A stretch of DNA of 64,000 bases from assembly GCA_016214145.1 (NCBI GenBank), contig JACRPA010000002.1:620001-684000 (forward strand), read 5' to 3'. The stretch is from Rhodocyclales bacterium. Lineage in GTDB: Bacteria; Pseudomonadota; Gammaproteobacteria; Burkholderiales; Rhodocyclaceae. The position numbers and the translations under genes are program-made. How positions within the stretch are numbered: position 1 is the first letter of the stretch; each line of letters starts with the position of its first letter. Below, in pieces: positions 7,757 to 17,686 of this stretch. The notes under the pieces were generated by a model that made no database searches, was not told the DNA's origin, and was given only the letters and a program-made list of their open reading frames with translations.

Positions 7757-9181
7757 TCAGAAGTGCAGCGGGCGCTTGTCGACGGAGAGGGCGGCCTCGT
7801 GCATGACTTCGGACAGCGTCGGATGGGCGTGCACGATGCGGGCGATGTCTTCCGAACTGGCGTGGAACTCCATGGCCACGACGGCTTCCGAAATCAGCTC
7901 GGAGGCGTTGGTGCCGATGACGTGCACGCCGAGAATCTGATCCGTTCTGGAGTCGGCCAGCATCTTGACGAAGCCGGTGGTGTCGCCCTGCCCCAGCGCG
8001 CGGCCATTGGCGGCGAAGGGGATCTGGCCGGCACGGTACTCGATGCCGGCGCTTTTCAGCTGCTGCTCGGTCATGCCGACCCAGGCGATCTCGGGATGGG
8101 TGTAGATGACCCACGGCACGGCGTCGTAGTTGCAGTGGCCGGCCTGGCCGGCGATCAGCTCGGCGACCATGACGCCCTCTTCCATGCCCTTGTGCGCCAG
8201 CATGGGGCCGCGCACGACGTCGCCCACCGCCCAGACGTTGGGCAGGTTGCTGCGGCAATGCGCGTCGACGTCGACGCGGCCGCGCTCGTCCAGCTTGAGG
8301 CCGACGGCTTCGCAGCCGAGCCCCTCGGTGTTCGGCACGCGGCCGACGGAGACGATGAGCTTGTCGCATTCGAGGACATGGTTATCGTCGCCGGCCTCGT
8401 ACTCCACCGTGACACCTTTCTTGCCGGCCGTGACCTTGTTGATCTTGACGTCCAGCCGGATGTCGAGGCCCTGCTTCTGGGTGAACACTTTCCAGGCTTC
8501 CCTGGCCACCGCGGCATCGGCCGCGGCGAGGAATTCCGGCAGGGCTTCGAGAATGGTGACCTCGGCGCCGAGGCGCTTCCAGACGCTGCCCAGTTCCAGG
8601 CCGATGACGCCGGCGCCGATGACGCCGAGGCGCTTCGGCACGGCGTCGAAGGCCAGCGCGCCGGCATTGTCGCAAATCAGCTTGTTGTCGACCTGAATGC
8701 CTTCGAGATGGCGCGGCTTCGAGCCAGTGGCGACGATGACGTGCTTGCCGACGACGACCTCGCCGGCGACCTCGATTTCCCAGCCGTCCTCGCCGCCACC
8801 GACGAATTTGCCGTGGCCGGGCAGCAGCGCGACCTTGTTCTTCTTGAACAGGCCCTTGATGCCGCCGGTGAGCTGGGTGACGATGTTGTCCTTGCGCTTG
8901 ACCATGGTCCTGACGTCGATCCTGACGTCGTCGGCGGTGATGCCGTGCATGACGAAGCCGTGGCGGGCGTTGTCGAAGTGCTCGGAGGACTGCAGCAGCG
9001 CCTTGGAGGGAACGCAGCCGACGTTGAGGCAGGTGCCGCCGAGGCGCACTTCGCCCTTCGGGTCGTCATACGACTCGGATTCGACGCAGGCGGTGGAAAA
9101 GCCGAGCTGCGCCGCGCGGATGGCGGCCACGTAACCGCCGGGACCGCCGCCGATGACTACGACATCAAACTGCTTTGACAT
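7757..9181 (-). CDS. lpdA: Dihydrolipoyl dehydrogenase (E3)
   Basis: The product is 474 residues. It has an FAD-binding [10 protein letters not shown] near residue 11, redox-active Cys51/Cys56 in [16 protein letters not shown], an NAD-binding [13 protein letters not shown] around 185, and the C-terminal catalytic HAHPTLSE motif. It reoxidises the dihydrolipoyl groups of the 2-oxoglutarate dehydrogenase complex, passing electrons to NAD+. It follows sucB in the same operon order (sucA-sucB-lpdA) with a repeat-filled gap of about 115 bp. It may also serve pyruvate dehydrogenase or the glycine cleavage system; no other E3 is visible in this window. Confidence 0.97.
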   Translation of the reverse strand: MSKQFDVVVIGGGPGGYVAAIRAAQLGFSTACVESESYDDPKGEVRLGGTCLNVGCVPSKALLQSSEHFDNARHGFVMHGITADDVRIDVRTMVKRKDNIVTQLTGGIKGLFKKNKVALLPGHGKFVGGGEDGWEIEVAGEVVVGKHVIVATGSKPRHLEGIQVDNKLICDNAGALAFDAVPKRLGVIGAGVIGLELGSVWKRLGAEVTILEALPEFLAAADAAVAREAWKVFTQKQGLDIRLDVKINKVTAGKKGVTVEYEAGDDNHVLECDKLIVSVGRVPNTEGLGCEAVGLKLDERGRVDVDAHCRSNLPNVWAVGDVVRGPMLAHKGMEEGVMVAELIAGQAGHCNYDAVPWVIYTHPEIAWVGMTEQQLKSAGIEYRAGQIPFAANGRALGQGDTTGFVKMLADSRTDQILGVHVIGTNASELISEAVVAMEFHASSEDIARIVHAHPTLSEVMHEAALSVDKRPLHF

Positions 9182-9197
9182 AATCGCTAACCTCTCT

Positions 9198-9286
9198 TAA
9201 CGCGAAGATCGCAAAGACGCAAAGGGCGCAAAGAAATACAAAAGAAAACCCTTTGCGTTCTTTGCGTCTTTGCGTCCTTTGCGTTG
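9198..9286. repeat. TTTGCGTC-type dyad repeat
   Basis: AACGCGAAGATCGCAAAGACG ... CTTTGCGTCTTTGCGTCC ... GCGTTG. It is a dyad-symmetric, internally iterated repeat between sucB and lpdA. A second copy is at 54387-54477. It could form a long hairpin in the transcript. Confidence 0.85.
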
Positions 9287-9296
9287 AAAGCGTTTA

Positions 9297-10565
9297 TCAG
9301 ATTTCCAACAGCAGGCGCGCCGGGTCTTCCAGCGCTTCCTTCATGGTGACGAGGCCGAGCACCGCTTCGCGGCCGTCGATGATGCGGTGGTCGTAGGACA
9401 GCGCCAGGTAGTTGATCGGACGGATGACAATCTGGCCGTTCTCCACCACGGCGCGGTCCTTGGTGGCGTGGATGCCGAGGATGGCCGACTGCGGCGGGTT
9501 GATGATGGGCGTCGACAGCATCGAGCCGAAGACGCCGCCGTTGGAAATGGAGAAGGTGCCGCCAGTGAGCTCCTCGATGGAGAGCTTGCCGTCCTTGGCC
9601 TTGGCGCCGAACTCGGCGATCTTCTTCTCGACCTCGGCCAAAGTGAGCTGGTCGGCATCACGCAGGATGGGCACCACCAGGCCACGCGGGCTGCCCACGG
9701 CGATGCCGATGTCGAAGTAGCCGTGATAGACGATGTCGTTGCCGTCGATCGAGGCGTTGAGCACCGGGTACTTCTTCAGCGCGGCGACCGCCGCCTTGAC
9801 GAAGAAGGACATGAAGCCGAGCTTGACGCCGTGCTCCTTCTCGAACTTGTCCTTGTACTTGTTGCGCAGTTCCATCACCGGCGCCATGTTCACCTCGTTG
9901 AAGGTGGTGAGGATGGCGGCGGTCGACTGCGACTGCACCAGGCGCTCGGCGACGCGGGCGCGCAGGCGGCTCATCGGTACGCGCTGCTCGGTGCGTTCGC
10001 CGACGATGTTGTCGACGTTCACCGGCGCGACGGGCTGGGCCAGGGCCGGGCGTGCCGGCGCGGCGGGCGGAGAAATCCCCCCCGGCCCCCCTTTTGCAAA
10101 GGGGGGAGGTGGGGCGGAGCGCTGGCCGGCTTCCAGCACGTCGGCCTTGGTGACGCGGCCGCCGCGGCCGGAGCCCTCGACGCCGGCGGCATCTATGCCC
10201 TTCTCGGCCATCAGTTTGCGCGCGGCGGGCCCGGCCGGGGCGGCGGCAGACGGCGAAGAAGTCAGCTTCGGCGAGACGGCGGCGGCCTGGACAGGCGCCG
10301 CCGCGGGAGCGCCGGCAGCTGCTTTCGCTTCCGTGTCGAGCTGGGCGATGACCTCGCCGGCGACGACGATCTCGCCGTTGCCCTTGAGGATTTTCACCAG
10401 CACGCCGGATTCGGGCGCGGGCAGTTCGAGCACGACCTTGTCGGTCTCGATGTCGATGAGGTTCTCGTCGCGGGCGACGGCCTGGCCTTCCTGCCTGTGC
10501 CAGGAGACCAGGGTCGCCTCGGCGACGGATTCGGACAGTTGGGGGACTTTGACGTCAATCAGCAT
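9297..10565 (-). CDS. sucB: 2-oxoglutarate dehydrogenase E2 (dihydrolipoyl succinyltransferase)
   Basis: The product is 422 residues. Domain order: one lipoyl domain with Lys43 in IETDKVVLE; an Ala/Pro linker; an E3/E1-binding domain at about 112-145 ([11 protein letters not shown] to VTKADVL); a second linker; and a catalytic domain ending in [13 protein letters not shown], with His393 and Asp397 as catalytic residues. The second linker contains [16 protein letters not shown], the translation of a well-known class of palindromic intergenic repeat (10073-10114) inserted in frame. The enzyme transfers the succinyl group to CoA. It sits between sucA and lpdA. Confidence 0.97.
   Translation of the reverse strand: MLIDVKVPQLSESVAEATLVSWHRQEGQAVARDENLIDIETDKVVLELPAPESGVLVKILKGNGEIVVAGEVIAQLDTEAKAAAGAPAAAPVQAAAVSPKLTSSPSAAAPAGPAARKLMAEKGIDAAGVEGSGRGGRVTKADVLEAGQRSAPPPPFAKGGPGGISPPAAPARPALAQPVAPVNVDNIVGERTEQRVPMSRLRARVAERLVQSQSTAAILTTFNEVNMAPVMELRNKYKDKFEKEHGVKLGFMSFFVKAAVAALKKYPVLNASIDGNDIVYHGYFDIGIAVGSPRGLVVPILRDADQLTLAEVEKKIAEFGAKAKDGKLSIEELTGGTFSISNGGVFGSMLSTPIINPPQSAILGIHATKDRAVVENGQIVIRPINYLALSYDHRIIDGREAVLGLVTMKEALEDPARLLLEI
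10073..10114. repeat. C/G-run palindromic repeat inside sucB
   Basis: AAATCCCCCCCGGCC ... TTTTGCAAAGGGGGGAGG. The 42-bp length equals 14 codons and adds [13 protein letters not shown]-type residues to the flexible linker after the E3-binding domain. The reading frame is kept. Confidence 0.75.
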
Positions 10566-10585
10566 TTTTCTCTCCGCTTTTTACC

Positions 10586-10659
10586 GTAGGTCGGCCTTCA
10601 GGCCGACAATGGCTGTTCGCATGGCATGGCCGCTGTCGTCGGGCTGAAGCCCGACCTAC
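10586..10659. repeat. GTAGGTCGGCC-type inverted pair between sucB and sucA
   Basis: Two facing copies: GTAGGTCGGCCTTCAGGCCG and the inverted GTCGGGCTGAAGCCCGACC. The sucA stop codon (TAG, minus strand 10658-10656) is part of the repeat's terminal GTAGG. Other members are at 13515, 35314 and 47805. Confidence 0.88.
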
Positions 10660-13505
10660 GCCTTGCCGAGGGCCTCGTCGACGAGGTCTTTCTGCTGCTC
10701 TATGTGCTTCGAGGCGTAGCCCACCGCCGGCGAGGCGGAGGCGGCGCGCGAGGTCACCCGCAGCTCCTGCCCCTTGCGCAAAATGGTTTCGAGACGATGG
10801 GTGATGGCATACCAGGCGCCCTGGTTGCGCGGCTCTTCCTGGCACCAGACCAGCTCCTTCGCCTCGGGGAACTTCTTCAGTTCCTCGGCGAAGCGGCGGT
10901 CGTCCAGCGGGTAGAGCTGCTCGATGCGGAACAATGCGACGTTGCCGATCTTGCGTTCGCGCCGCGCCGCCAGCAGGTCGAAGTACACCTTGCCGGCGCA
11001 GGCGACGACGCGGGTGACCTTCTTCGCATCAATCTCGTCGATCTCGCCGATGACGGTCTGGAAGGTGCCCTTGGCCAGATCGTCGAGCGAGGAGGTGGCG
11101 TCCTTGTGGCGCAGCAGCGACTTGGGCGTCATCACGATGAGGGGCTTCCTCTGCTTCCTCAGCATCTGCCGGCGCAGCAGGTGATAGATCTGCGCGGCGT
11201 TGGACGGCACGCAGACCTCCCAGTTGAACTCGGCCGAGAGCTGCATGTAGCGTTCGAGGCGCGCCGAGGAGTGCTCCGGACCCTGCCCCTCGTAGCCGTG
11301 CGGCAGCAGCAGCACGAGGCCGCAGCCGCGGCCCCACTTGGCCTCGCCCGAGGAGAGGAACTGGTCGACGACGACCTGCGCGCCATTGGCGAAGTCGCCG
11401 AACTGCGCCTCCCACACGACCAGCTCGTTGGGGCTGGCGGTGGCGAAGCCGTATTCGAAGGCCAGCACGGCCTCCTCGGAGAGGACGGAGTCGAAGCAGT
11501 GGAACCAGCCCTGCTTCTCCTGGATGTGGGCGAGCGGCCAATAAACGCCCTCGTCCCACTTCTCGCGGTTCTGGTCGTGCAGCGCGGCGTGGCGGTGGAA
11601 GAAGGTGCCGCGGCCGACGTCCTCGCCGGAGACGCGCACGTTGAAACCGGCGGCGAGCAGCGAAGCGTAGGCGAGGTTCTCGCCCATGCCCCAGTCGACC
11701 GGCAGCTTGCCCAGCCCCATCGCCTTGCGGTCGTCGATGATCTTCTGCACGCGGGAGTGCAGCGTGAAGTTGTCGGGGATGGCGGTGAGGCGTTCGGACA
11801 GCCGCCGGATCTCCTTCATCGAGACGGTGGTGTCGCACTTTTCCGTGTAGGCAACGTTGGTGTGCGGCGTCCAGTCGATGGCGAACTTGCTGTGATAGTC
11901 GGTGATGACCGGATCGATCAGGTGGCGGCCCTCGTCGAGGGCGGTCCGGTAATCCTTGATCATCTGCTCGGCGTCGCCGGCGACAATGACGCCCTGCGCC
12001 TCCAGCCGGTCGGCGTAGAGCTTGCGCGTGCCGGGGTGCTGGCCGATCTTCTTGTACATCAGCGGCTGGGTGACCATCGGCTCGTCCTGCTCGTTGTGGC
12101 CGAGCTTGCGGAAGCAGATGATGTCCACCACGACGTCCTTGCGGAACTCCTGGCGGAACTCCATGGCGATCTGCGTCACCAGGGCGACGGCCTCGGGATC
12201 GTCGCCGTTGACATGGAAGATCGGCGCCTCGACCATCTTGAAGAGGTCGGTGCAGTAGAGCGAAGAGCGGTAGTCGCGCAGGTCGGAGGTGGTGAAGCCG
12301 ATCTGGTTGTTCACGATCAGGTGCACCGTGCCGCCGGTGCCGTAGCCGCGCGTCTGCGAGAAATTCAGCATCTCCTGGTTGACGCCCTGCCCTGCGACCG
12401 CGGCGTCGCCGTGGATGAGCACCGGCAGCGCCTCGGCCTTGCCGTTCGGGCCGCGGCGCACCTGGCGGGCGTACACCGAGCCGGCCACCACCGGGTTGAC
12501 GATTTCCAGGTGCGAGGGGTTGAAGGCCAGCGTCAGGTGCATCGCGCCGCCGGGGGTGGCGACGTCGGAGGAATAGCCCATGTGGTACTTCACGTCGCCG
12601 GCGGAAAGCACGATGGCCTTCTTGCCCTCGAACTCCTCGAACAGCATGCCGGGCTGCTTGCCCAGGGTGTTCACCAGCACGTTGAGGCGGCCGCGGTGGG
12701 CCATGCCGATGACCATCTCCTGCACCCCGACGCTGCCGGCGGTGCGGACGAGCTGATCCATCGCCAGGATGAGCGACTCGCCGCCCTCCAGCGAGAAGCG
12801 CTTCTGGCCGACGTAGCGGGTGTGCAGGTAGCGCTCCAGCGTTTCGGCCTGGGTGACCATGCGCAGGAAGCGCTTTTTGTCGTCGGCGTTGTAGCCGGGC
12901 GCCGAGCGGATCGGCTCCAGCCGGGCCTGGATCCAGCGCTTCTGCGCCACGTCGGAGAGGTACATGTACTCGGCGCCGATGGTGCCGCAATAAGTCTGGC
13001 GCAGCGCCTCGAGGATCTCGCGCAGCGTGGCCTGTTCGGGCGCGGCGGCGAAGCTGCCGGTGGCGAAGGTCTGGCCGAGGTCGGCCTCGGTGAAGCCGTA
13101 GTGTGCCGGGTCGAGTTCGGGAATGGCCGGCCGCTCGGTGCGCTTGAGCGGATCGAGCTGCGCCCAGCGGTTGCCGAGAAAGCGGTAGGCGTTGATGAGC
13201 TGCAGGACGGCGACCTGCTTCTTGTCGGCGCCGGCGCCGCTCGGCGCGGCGCGCAGCGTGCCGAGCTTGGCGCGCTGGGCGAAGGAGGCGACCACCGGAG
13301 CGTGGGCGACATCGCGTCCGCCGCCGACACCGGCGCCGGGCAGGTTCTGCAGGCGGTCGAAATAGTCGCGCCAGACGTCGGTGACGGACGCCGGGTTTTC
13401 CAGATAGGACTCGTAGAGCTCCTCGATGAAAGGCGCGTTGGCGCCGAAGAGATACGAGTTGCCGAGCATCTGCTTCATAGGGATCATGGCAATGGCCTCT
13501 GTCAA
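10656..13505 (-). CDS. sucA: 2-oxoglutarate dehydrogenase E1 component
   Basis: The product is 949 residues, the usual length for thiamine-diphosphate E1o. The N-terminal segment NSYLFGANAPFIEELYESYL is the E2-binding region. The central part contains conserved E1o stretches such as LERYLHTRYVGQKRFSLEGGE, AHRGRLNVLVN, HGDAAVAGQGV (metal/ThDP site) and QIGFTTS. The C-terminal half contains TFFHRHAAL and LLPHGYEGQGPEHSS. It decarboxylates 2-oxoglutarate and reductively succinylates the lipoyl domain of SucB. It is co-directional with gltA upstream and sucB downstream; both gaps carry GTAGGTCGGCC repeats. Confidence 0.97.
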   Translation of the reverse strand: MTEAIAMIPMKQMLGNSYLFGANAPFIEELYESYLENPASVTDVWRDYFDRLQNLPGAGVGGGRDVAHAPVVASFAQRAKLGTLRAAPSGAGADKKQVAVLQLINAYRFLGNRWAQLDPLKRTERPAIPELDPAHYGFTEADLGQTFATGSFAAAPEQATLREILEALRQTYCGTIGAEYMYLSDVAQKRWIQARLEPIRSAPGYNADDKKRFLRMVTQAETLERYLHTRYVGQKRFSLEGGESLILAMDQLVRTAGSVGVQEMVIGMAHRGRLNVLVNTLGKQPGMLFEEFEGKKAIVLSAGDVKYHMGYSSDVATPGGAMHLTLAFNPSHLEIVNPVVAGSVYARQVRRGPNGKAEALPVLIHGDAAVAGQGVNQEMLNFSQTRGYGTGGTVHLIVNNQIGFTTSDLRDYRSSLYCTDLFKMVEAPIFHVNGDDPEAVALVTQIAMEFRQEFRKDVVVDIICFRKLGHNEQDEPMVTQPLMYKKIGQHPGTRKLYADRLEAQGVIVAGDAEQMIKDYRTALDEGRHLIDPVITDYHSKFAIDWTPHTNVAYTEKCDTTVSMKEIRRLSERLTAIPDNFTLHSRVQKIIDDRKAMGLGKLPVDWGMGENLAYASLLAAGFNVRVSGEDVGRGTFFHRHAALHDQNREKWDEGVYWPLAHIQEKQGWFHCFDSVLSEEAVLAFEYGFATASPNELVVWEAQFGDFANGAQVVVDQFLSSGEAKWGRGCGLVLLLPHGYEGQGPEHSSARLERYMQLSAEFNWEVCVPSNAAQIYHLLRRQMLRKQRKPLIVMTPKSLLRHKDATSSLDDLAKGTFQTVIGEIDEIDAKKVTRVVACAGKVYFDLLAARRERKIGNVALFRIEQLYPLDDRRFAEELKKFPEAKELVWCQEEPRNQGAWYAITHRLETILRKGQELRVTSRAASASPAVGYASKHIEQQKDLVDEALGKA

Positions 13506-13514
13506 GGGGCAGTT

Positions 13515-13570
13515 GTAGGTCGGCCTTCAGGCCGACAACGGCGCCGCAGTCGGCCTGAAGGCCGACCTAC
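13515..13570. repeat. GTAGGTCGGCC-type inverted pair between gltA and sucA
   Basis: Facing palindromes GTAGGTCGGCCTTCAGGCCG and its inverse, 56 bp. The element fills most of the 85-bp gap between gltA and sucA. Confidence 0.88.
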
Positions 13571-13590
13571 CGCCGTCATCAGTCGTTGCG

Positions 13591-14883
13591 TCAGCGCTTG
13601 TCCATGGGCGGCACGTCGCGCTTCTCGGCGCCGGTGAACAGCTGGCGCGGGCGGCCGATCTTCTGCTCCGGATCGGAAATCATCTCGTTCCACTGGGCGA
13701 TCCAGCCGACGGTGCGCGCCATCGCGAAGATGCCGGTGAACAGCTGGGTCGGAATGCCGAGGGCGCGCTGCACGATGCCGGAGTAGAAGTCGACGTTGGG
13801 GTAGAGCTTCTTGCTGACGAAATAGTCGTCCTCCAGCGCGATCTTCTCCAGCGCGACGGCCAGCTTGAAGAGGCGGTCGTCGTGCAGGCCGAGTTCATTG
13901 AGCACCTCGTGGCAGGTCTCGCGCATCAGCTTGGCGCGCGGGTCGAAGTTCTTGTACACGCGGTGGCCGAAGCCCATCAGCTTGAAGGAGTCGTTCTTGT
14001 CCTTGGCGCGCTTGATGTACTCGCCAACGCGGGAGACGTCGCCGATTTCCTCCAGCATCTGCAGGCAGGCCTCGTTGGCGCCGCCATGGGCCGGGCCCCA
14101 CAGGCAGGCGATGCCGGCCGAGATGCAGGCGAACGGGTTGGCGCCGGAGGAGCCGGCCAGGCGCACCGTCGAGGTGGAGGCGTTCTGCTCGTGGTCGGCG
14201 TGCAGGATGAGGATGCGGTCGAGCGCGCGCACCAGCACCGGGTTCGGCACGTAGTCCTCGCAGGGATTGCCGAACATCATGCGCATGAAGTTGGCCGTGT
14301 ACGAAAGGTCGTTGCGCGGGTACATGAACGGCTCGCCGCGGCCGTACTTGTAGGCCATGGCGACGATGTTGGGCAGCTTGGCGATGAGGCGGTGCGCCGA
14401 GATGTCGCGGTGGTACTGGTCGGAGATGTCCATGGCGTCGTGGTAGAACGCCGAGAGGGCGCCGACGACGCCGACCAGCACGGCCATCGGATGCGCGTCG
14501 CGGCGGAAGCCGGAGTAGAAGCGGATGAGCTGCTCGTGCACCATCGTGTGGCGCTTGATGATGTTGTCGAACTCCTCCTTTTCCTGCGCATTCGGCAGCT
14601 CGCCCTTGAGGATCAGGTAGGCCACCTCCAGAAAGTCGCAGTTCTGCGCCAGCTGCTCGATCGGATAGCCGCGATAGAGCAGCACGCCGGCATCGCCGTC
14701 GATGTAGGTGATGGCCGACTTGCAGGCCGCCGTGGACATGAAGCCGGGATCGAAGGTGAACATCCCGGTCTTGGCATACAGCGAGCGGATATCGAGGACA
14801 TCCGGGCCGATCGCGCCGGAATAGACCGGCAGGTCGACGGTCTTGCCGTCGACGGTGAGCGTGGCGTTGCGTTGGCTGTTCAT
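13591..14883 (-). CDS. gltA: Citrate synthase (type II)
   Basis: The product is 430 residues, the size of the NADH-sensitive hexameric Gram-negative enzyme. Recognisable stretches are [11 protein letters not shown], the active-site region [22 protein letters not shown] cut by conserved His, [15 protein letters not shown] (catalytic His), and [15 protein letters not shown] with the catalytic Asp. It condenses oxaloacetate and acetyl-CoA at the entry of the TCA cycle. It lies 40 bp after sdhE and 85 bp before sucA, apparently in one operon from sdhC. Confidence 0.97.
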   Translation of the reverse strand: MNSQRNATLTVDGKTVDLPVYSGAIGPDVLDIRSLYAKTGMFTFDPGFMSTAACKSAITYIDGDAGVLLYRGYPIEQLAQNCDFLEVAYLILKGELPNAQEKEEFDNIIKRHTMVHEQLIRFYSGFRRDAHPMAVLVGVVGALSAFYHDAMDISDQYHRDISAHRLIAKLPNIVAMAYKYGRGEPFMYPRNDLSYTANFMRMMFGNPCEDYVPNPVLVRALDRILILHADHEQNASTSTVRLAGSSGANPFACISAGIACLWGPAHGGANEACLQMLEEIGDVSRVGEYIKRAKDKNDSFKLMGFGHRVYKNFDPRAKLMRETCHEVLNELGLHDDRLFKLAVALEKIALEDDYFVSKKLYPNVDFYSGIVQRALGIPTQLFTGIFAMARTVGWIAQWNEMISDPEQKIGRPRQLFTGAEKRDVPPMDKR

Positions 14884-14923
14884 GTTTGCATCCCCATCTG
14901 AAAAATTCGGAAAAACTCTCCCG

Positions 14924-15172
14924 TCATGCCTGGCGAAGGGAATCGAGCACGCCCTTCAGCTGCGGGTCGCCGGTTTCCTGCCGCCCGCTCACCAATTCCC
15001 ACAAGTCGTGGTCTTCCATTTCGAGCAATCGTTCCAGCGCCGCTTCGGTTGCGGCATCGACGTCGTCGCCGACGCGCTGCCAGTAGCGCAGGAACATCAG
15101 GTCCAGTTCCAGCAGGGCGCGCCGGCAGTGCCAGCGCAGGCGGCGCAGCCGCGCCCCGCGGTCTTCATCCAT
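14924..15172 (-). CDS. sdhE: FAD assembly factor SdhE
   Basis: The product is 82 residues beginning [20 protein letters not shown]. SdhE/CptB proteins are small helical chaperones needed for covalent flavinylation of SdhA. The family's RGxxE motif appears here as RALLELD (Gly replaced by Ala). [15 protein letters not shown] and [16 protein letters not shown] are typical. The longer frame upstream overlaps sdhB out of frame, so the ATG at 15172 is taken. The gene sits 2 bp after the sdhB stop, consistent with translational coupling. Confidence 0.9.
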   Translation of the reverse strand: MDEDRGARLRRLRWHCRRALLELDLMFLRYWQRVGDDVDAATEAALERLLEMEDHDLWELVSGRQETGDPQLKGVLDSLRQA

Positions 15173-15174
15173 GC

Positions 15175-15885
15175 TCAGATCACGCGCCGGACCATCATGT
15201 CCTTGATCTTGCCGATCGCCCGCGTCGGGTTGAGGCCCTTCGGGCAGACGTCGACGCAGTTCATGATGGTGTGGCAGCGGAACAGGCGGTACGGGTCCTC
15301 GAGATTGTCGAGGCGCTCGCTGGTCGCCTGATCCCTTGTATCGGCAATGAAGCGATAAGCTTGAAGCAGCCCGGCCGGGCCGACGAACTTGTCCGGGTTC
15401 CACCAGAACGACGGGCAGGAGGTGGAGCAGCAGGCGCACAGGATGCATTCGTACACCCCGTTCAGCTCGTCGCGCTCTTCCGGCGTCTGCAGCCGCTCGG
15501 TCTCCGGCGGCGGGTCGTTGTTGATCAGATACGGCTTGATCGAGTGGTACTGCTTGAAGAACTGGGTCATGTCCACGATCAGGTCGCGGATCACCGGCAG
15601 GCCGGGCAGCGGGCGCAGCACGACGGTCCCGGTCAGGTCCCTCAGGTCGGTCAGGCAGGCGAGGCCGTTGCGGCCGTTGATGTTGAGCGCGTCCGAGCCG
15701 CAGACGCCCTCGCGGCAGGAGCGGCGGAAGGACAGCGTGTCGTCCTTGGCCTTCAGCTTCACCATGGCGTCGAGCAGCTTGCGGTCGGTGGCGTCCACCT
15801 CGACCGAAATGTCCTGCATGTACGGCTTGTCGTCCCGGTCCGGATCGTAGCGGTAGATCTTGAATTGCATGGTCCTTGTCGTCAT
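15175..15885 (-). CDS. sdhB: Succinate dehydrogenase iron-sulfur subunit
   Basis: The product is 236 residues from the ATG at 15885, which follows GAGG nine bases upstream. Starts at 15894 or 15870 are possible. The N-terminal ferredoxin domain carries the [2Fe-2S] ligands in SCREGVCGSD and GLACL. The C-terminal domain carries CILCACCSTSCP and CHTIMNCVDVCPKG for the [4Fe-4S] and [3Fe-4S] clusters. It passes electrons from the SdhA flavin to ubiquinone at the SdhCD membrane anchor. It lies between sdhA (11-bp gap) and sdhE. Confidence 0.97.
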   Translation of the reverse strand: MTTRTMQFKIYRYDPDRDDKPYMQDISVEVDATDRKLLDAMVKLKAKDDTLSFRRSCREGVCGSDALNINGRNGLACLTDLRDLTGTVVLRPLPGLPVIRDLIVDMTQFFKQYHSIKPYLINNDPPPETERLQTPEERDELNGVYECILCACCSTSCPSFWWNPDKFVGPAGLLQAYRFIADTRDQATSERLDNLEDPYRLFRCHTIMNCVDVCPKGLNPTRAIGKIKDMMVRRVI

Positions 15886-15896
15886 GTCCGGCATCC

Positions 15897-17684
15897 TCAG
15901 TACGCGCGCTTCTTGAGTTCGATGGTGTCGACGGTGAGCGGGGTCAGCTTCACCGACTTGTAGTCGAGGCGGTTGCCCTCCTTGAACCACAGGCTGTGCT
16001 TGAGCCAGTTGTCGTCGTCGCGGCCGTTGGGGTGCTCGGCGGTGTCCGGGGCGTCGTCGCGGACGTGGGCGCCGCGCGACTCCTTGCGCGCCTCGGCCGA
16101 GATCATGGTGGACACGGCGACCTCGATGAGGTTCTCCAGCTCGATGGCCTCGATGCGCGCGGTGTTGAAGACCTTGGACTTGTCCTTGATCGCGACGCGC
16201 TGCACATCCTGCTGCACTTCGAGGATCTTCGTGACGCCTTCCTTCAGCTTGTCGGCGAAACGGAACACGCCGCAGTGATTCTGCATGGTGCGCTGCAGGG
16301 TCAGCCGCGTTTGATGCGCGTCGGCGCCGTCCTTCTGCGTGTCGAGACGGGCCAGGCGCGCGAGGGTGCGGTCGATGGCCTCCTGCGGCAGCGCCTTGTG
16401 CGCCTTCGTCGATTTCTTCACGTCCTCGACGGCCGTCTCGCCGGCCGACTTGCCGAACACCAGCAGGTCGAGCAGCGAGTTGGTGCCGAGGCGGTTGGCG
16501 CCGTGCACCGATGCGCAGGCGCACTCGCCGGCGGCGTAGAAGCCCGGCACCGCGACGCTCATGCTGTTGCCGCGCGGCGCCACCACCTGGCCATGGTAGT
16601 TGGTGGGAATGCCGCCCATCTGGTAATGCGCGGTGGGCACCACCGGGATCGGCTCCTTGATCGGGTCGGCGCCGGCGAACTGGATGGAGATCTCGCGGAT
16701 GCCCGGCAGGCGCTGCATGATCACCTTCGGGTCGAGGTGGGTGATGTCGAGCAGCACGAAATCCTTGTGGGGGCCGCAGCCGCGCCCCTCGTTGATCTCG
16801 GTGGTCATGGCGCGCGAGACGACGTCGCGCGAGGCGAGGTCCTTGGCGTTGGGCGCGTAGCGCTCCATGAAGCGCTCGCCGGCGCTGTTGCGAAGTATGC
16901 CGCCCTCGCCGCGCACGCCCTCGGTGATGAGCACGCCGGCGCCGGCGACGCCGGTCGGGTGGAACTGCCAGAACTCCATGTCCTCGAGCGGGATGCCGGC
17001 GCGCGCCGCCATGCCGAGGCCGTCGCCGGTGTTGATGAAGGCGTTGGTCGAGGAGTAATAGATGCGCCCCGCCCCGCCGGTGGCGAAGATGGTGGCCTTG
17101 GACTGGAAGGCGACGATCTCGCCGGTCTCCATTTCCAGGGCGGTGACGCCGAGCACTTCGCCTTCGGCGTCGCGGATCAGGTCGAGCGCCATCCACTCGA
17201 CGAAGAACTGGGTGTTGGCGCGCACGTTGCGCTGGTAGAGCGCGTGCAGCATGGCATGGCCGGTGCGGTCGGCCGCCGCGCAGGAGCGGCGCACCGGCTT
17301 CTCGCCGAAGTTCGACATGTGGCCGCCGAAGGGGCGCTGGTAGATCTTGCCGGCGTCGGTGCGGTCGAAGGGCATGCCGTAGTGCTCGAGCTCGATGACC
17401 ACCTCGTTGGCCTTGCGGCACATGAATTCGATGGAATCCTGGTCGCCGAGCCAGTCCGATCCCTTGACGGTGTCGTACATGTGCCAGTGCCAGTGGTCCT
17501 CCTCGGAGTTGCCGAGCGAGGCGGCGACGCCGCCCTGCGCCGCGACGGTGTGCGAGCGCGTCGGGAAGACCTTGGTGATGACGGCGGTCTTGAGTCCGGA
17601 TTCGGCGAGTTGCAGCGCGGCGCGCAGGCCGGCGCCGCCGGCGCCGACGATGACCGCGTCAAAGGTGCGTTTGGTGACTTTCAC
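15897..17684 (-). CDS. sdhA: Succinate dehydrogenase flavoprotein subunit
   Basis: The product is 595 residues. The FAD dinucleotide-binding motif is VIVGAGGAGLRAALQLAESG. The histidine for covalent FAD linkage is in RSHTVAAQGGVAASLGN. The substrate-site signatures QFHPTGVAGAGVL and REGGILRNSAGERFMERYAP-type residues follow. The C-terminal helical domain includes the conserved GGIPTNYHGQV. It oxidises succinate to fumarate. Gene order is sdhC-D-A-B-E, with 2 bp between sdhD and sdhA. Confidence 0.97.
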   Translation of the reverse strand: MKVTKRTFDAVIVGAGGAGLRAALQLAESGLKTAVITKVFPTRSHTVAAQGGVAASLGNSEEDHWHWHMYDTVKGSDWLGDQDSIEFMCRKANEVVIELEHYGMPFDRTDAGKIYQRPFGGHMSNFGEKPVRRSCAAADRTGHAMLHALYQRNVRANTQFFVEWMALDLIRDAEGEVLGVTALEMETGEIVAFQSKATIFATGGAGRIYYSSTNAFINTGDGLGMAARAGIPLEDMEFWQFHPTGVAGAGVLITEGVRGEGGILRNSAGERFMERYAPNAKDLASRDVVSRAMTTEINEGRGCGPHKDFVLLDITHLDPKVIMQRLPGIREISIQFAGADPIKEPIPVVPTAHYQMGGIPTNYHGQVVAPRGNSMSVAVPGFYAAGECACASVHGANRLGTNSLLDLLVFGKSAGETAVEDVKKSTKAHKALPQEAIDRTLARLARLDTQKDGADAHQTRLTLQRTMQNHCGVFRFADKLKEGVTKILEVQQDVQRVAIKDKSKVFNTARIEAIELENLIEVAVSTMISAEARKESRGAHVRDDAPDTAEHPNGRDDDNWLKHSLWFKEGNRLDYKSVKLTPLTVDTIELKKRAY

Positions 17685-17686
17685 GT

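Noticed and set aside
10626-13637. Very long plus-strand open frame (about 1000 codons) opposite sucA
   Set aside because: It is an antisense shadow of the conserved E1 gene caused by high third-position GC. Its translation is low-complexity and matches nothing recognised.
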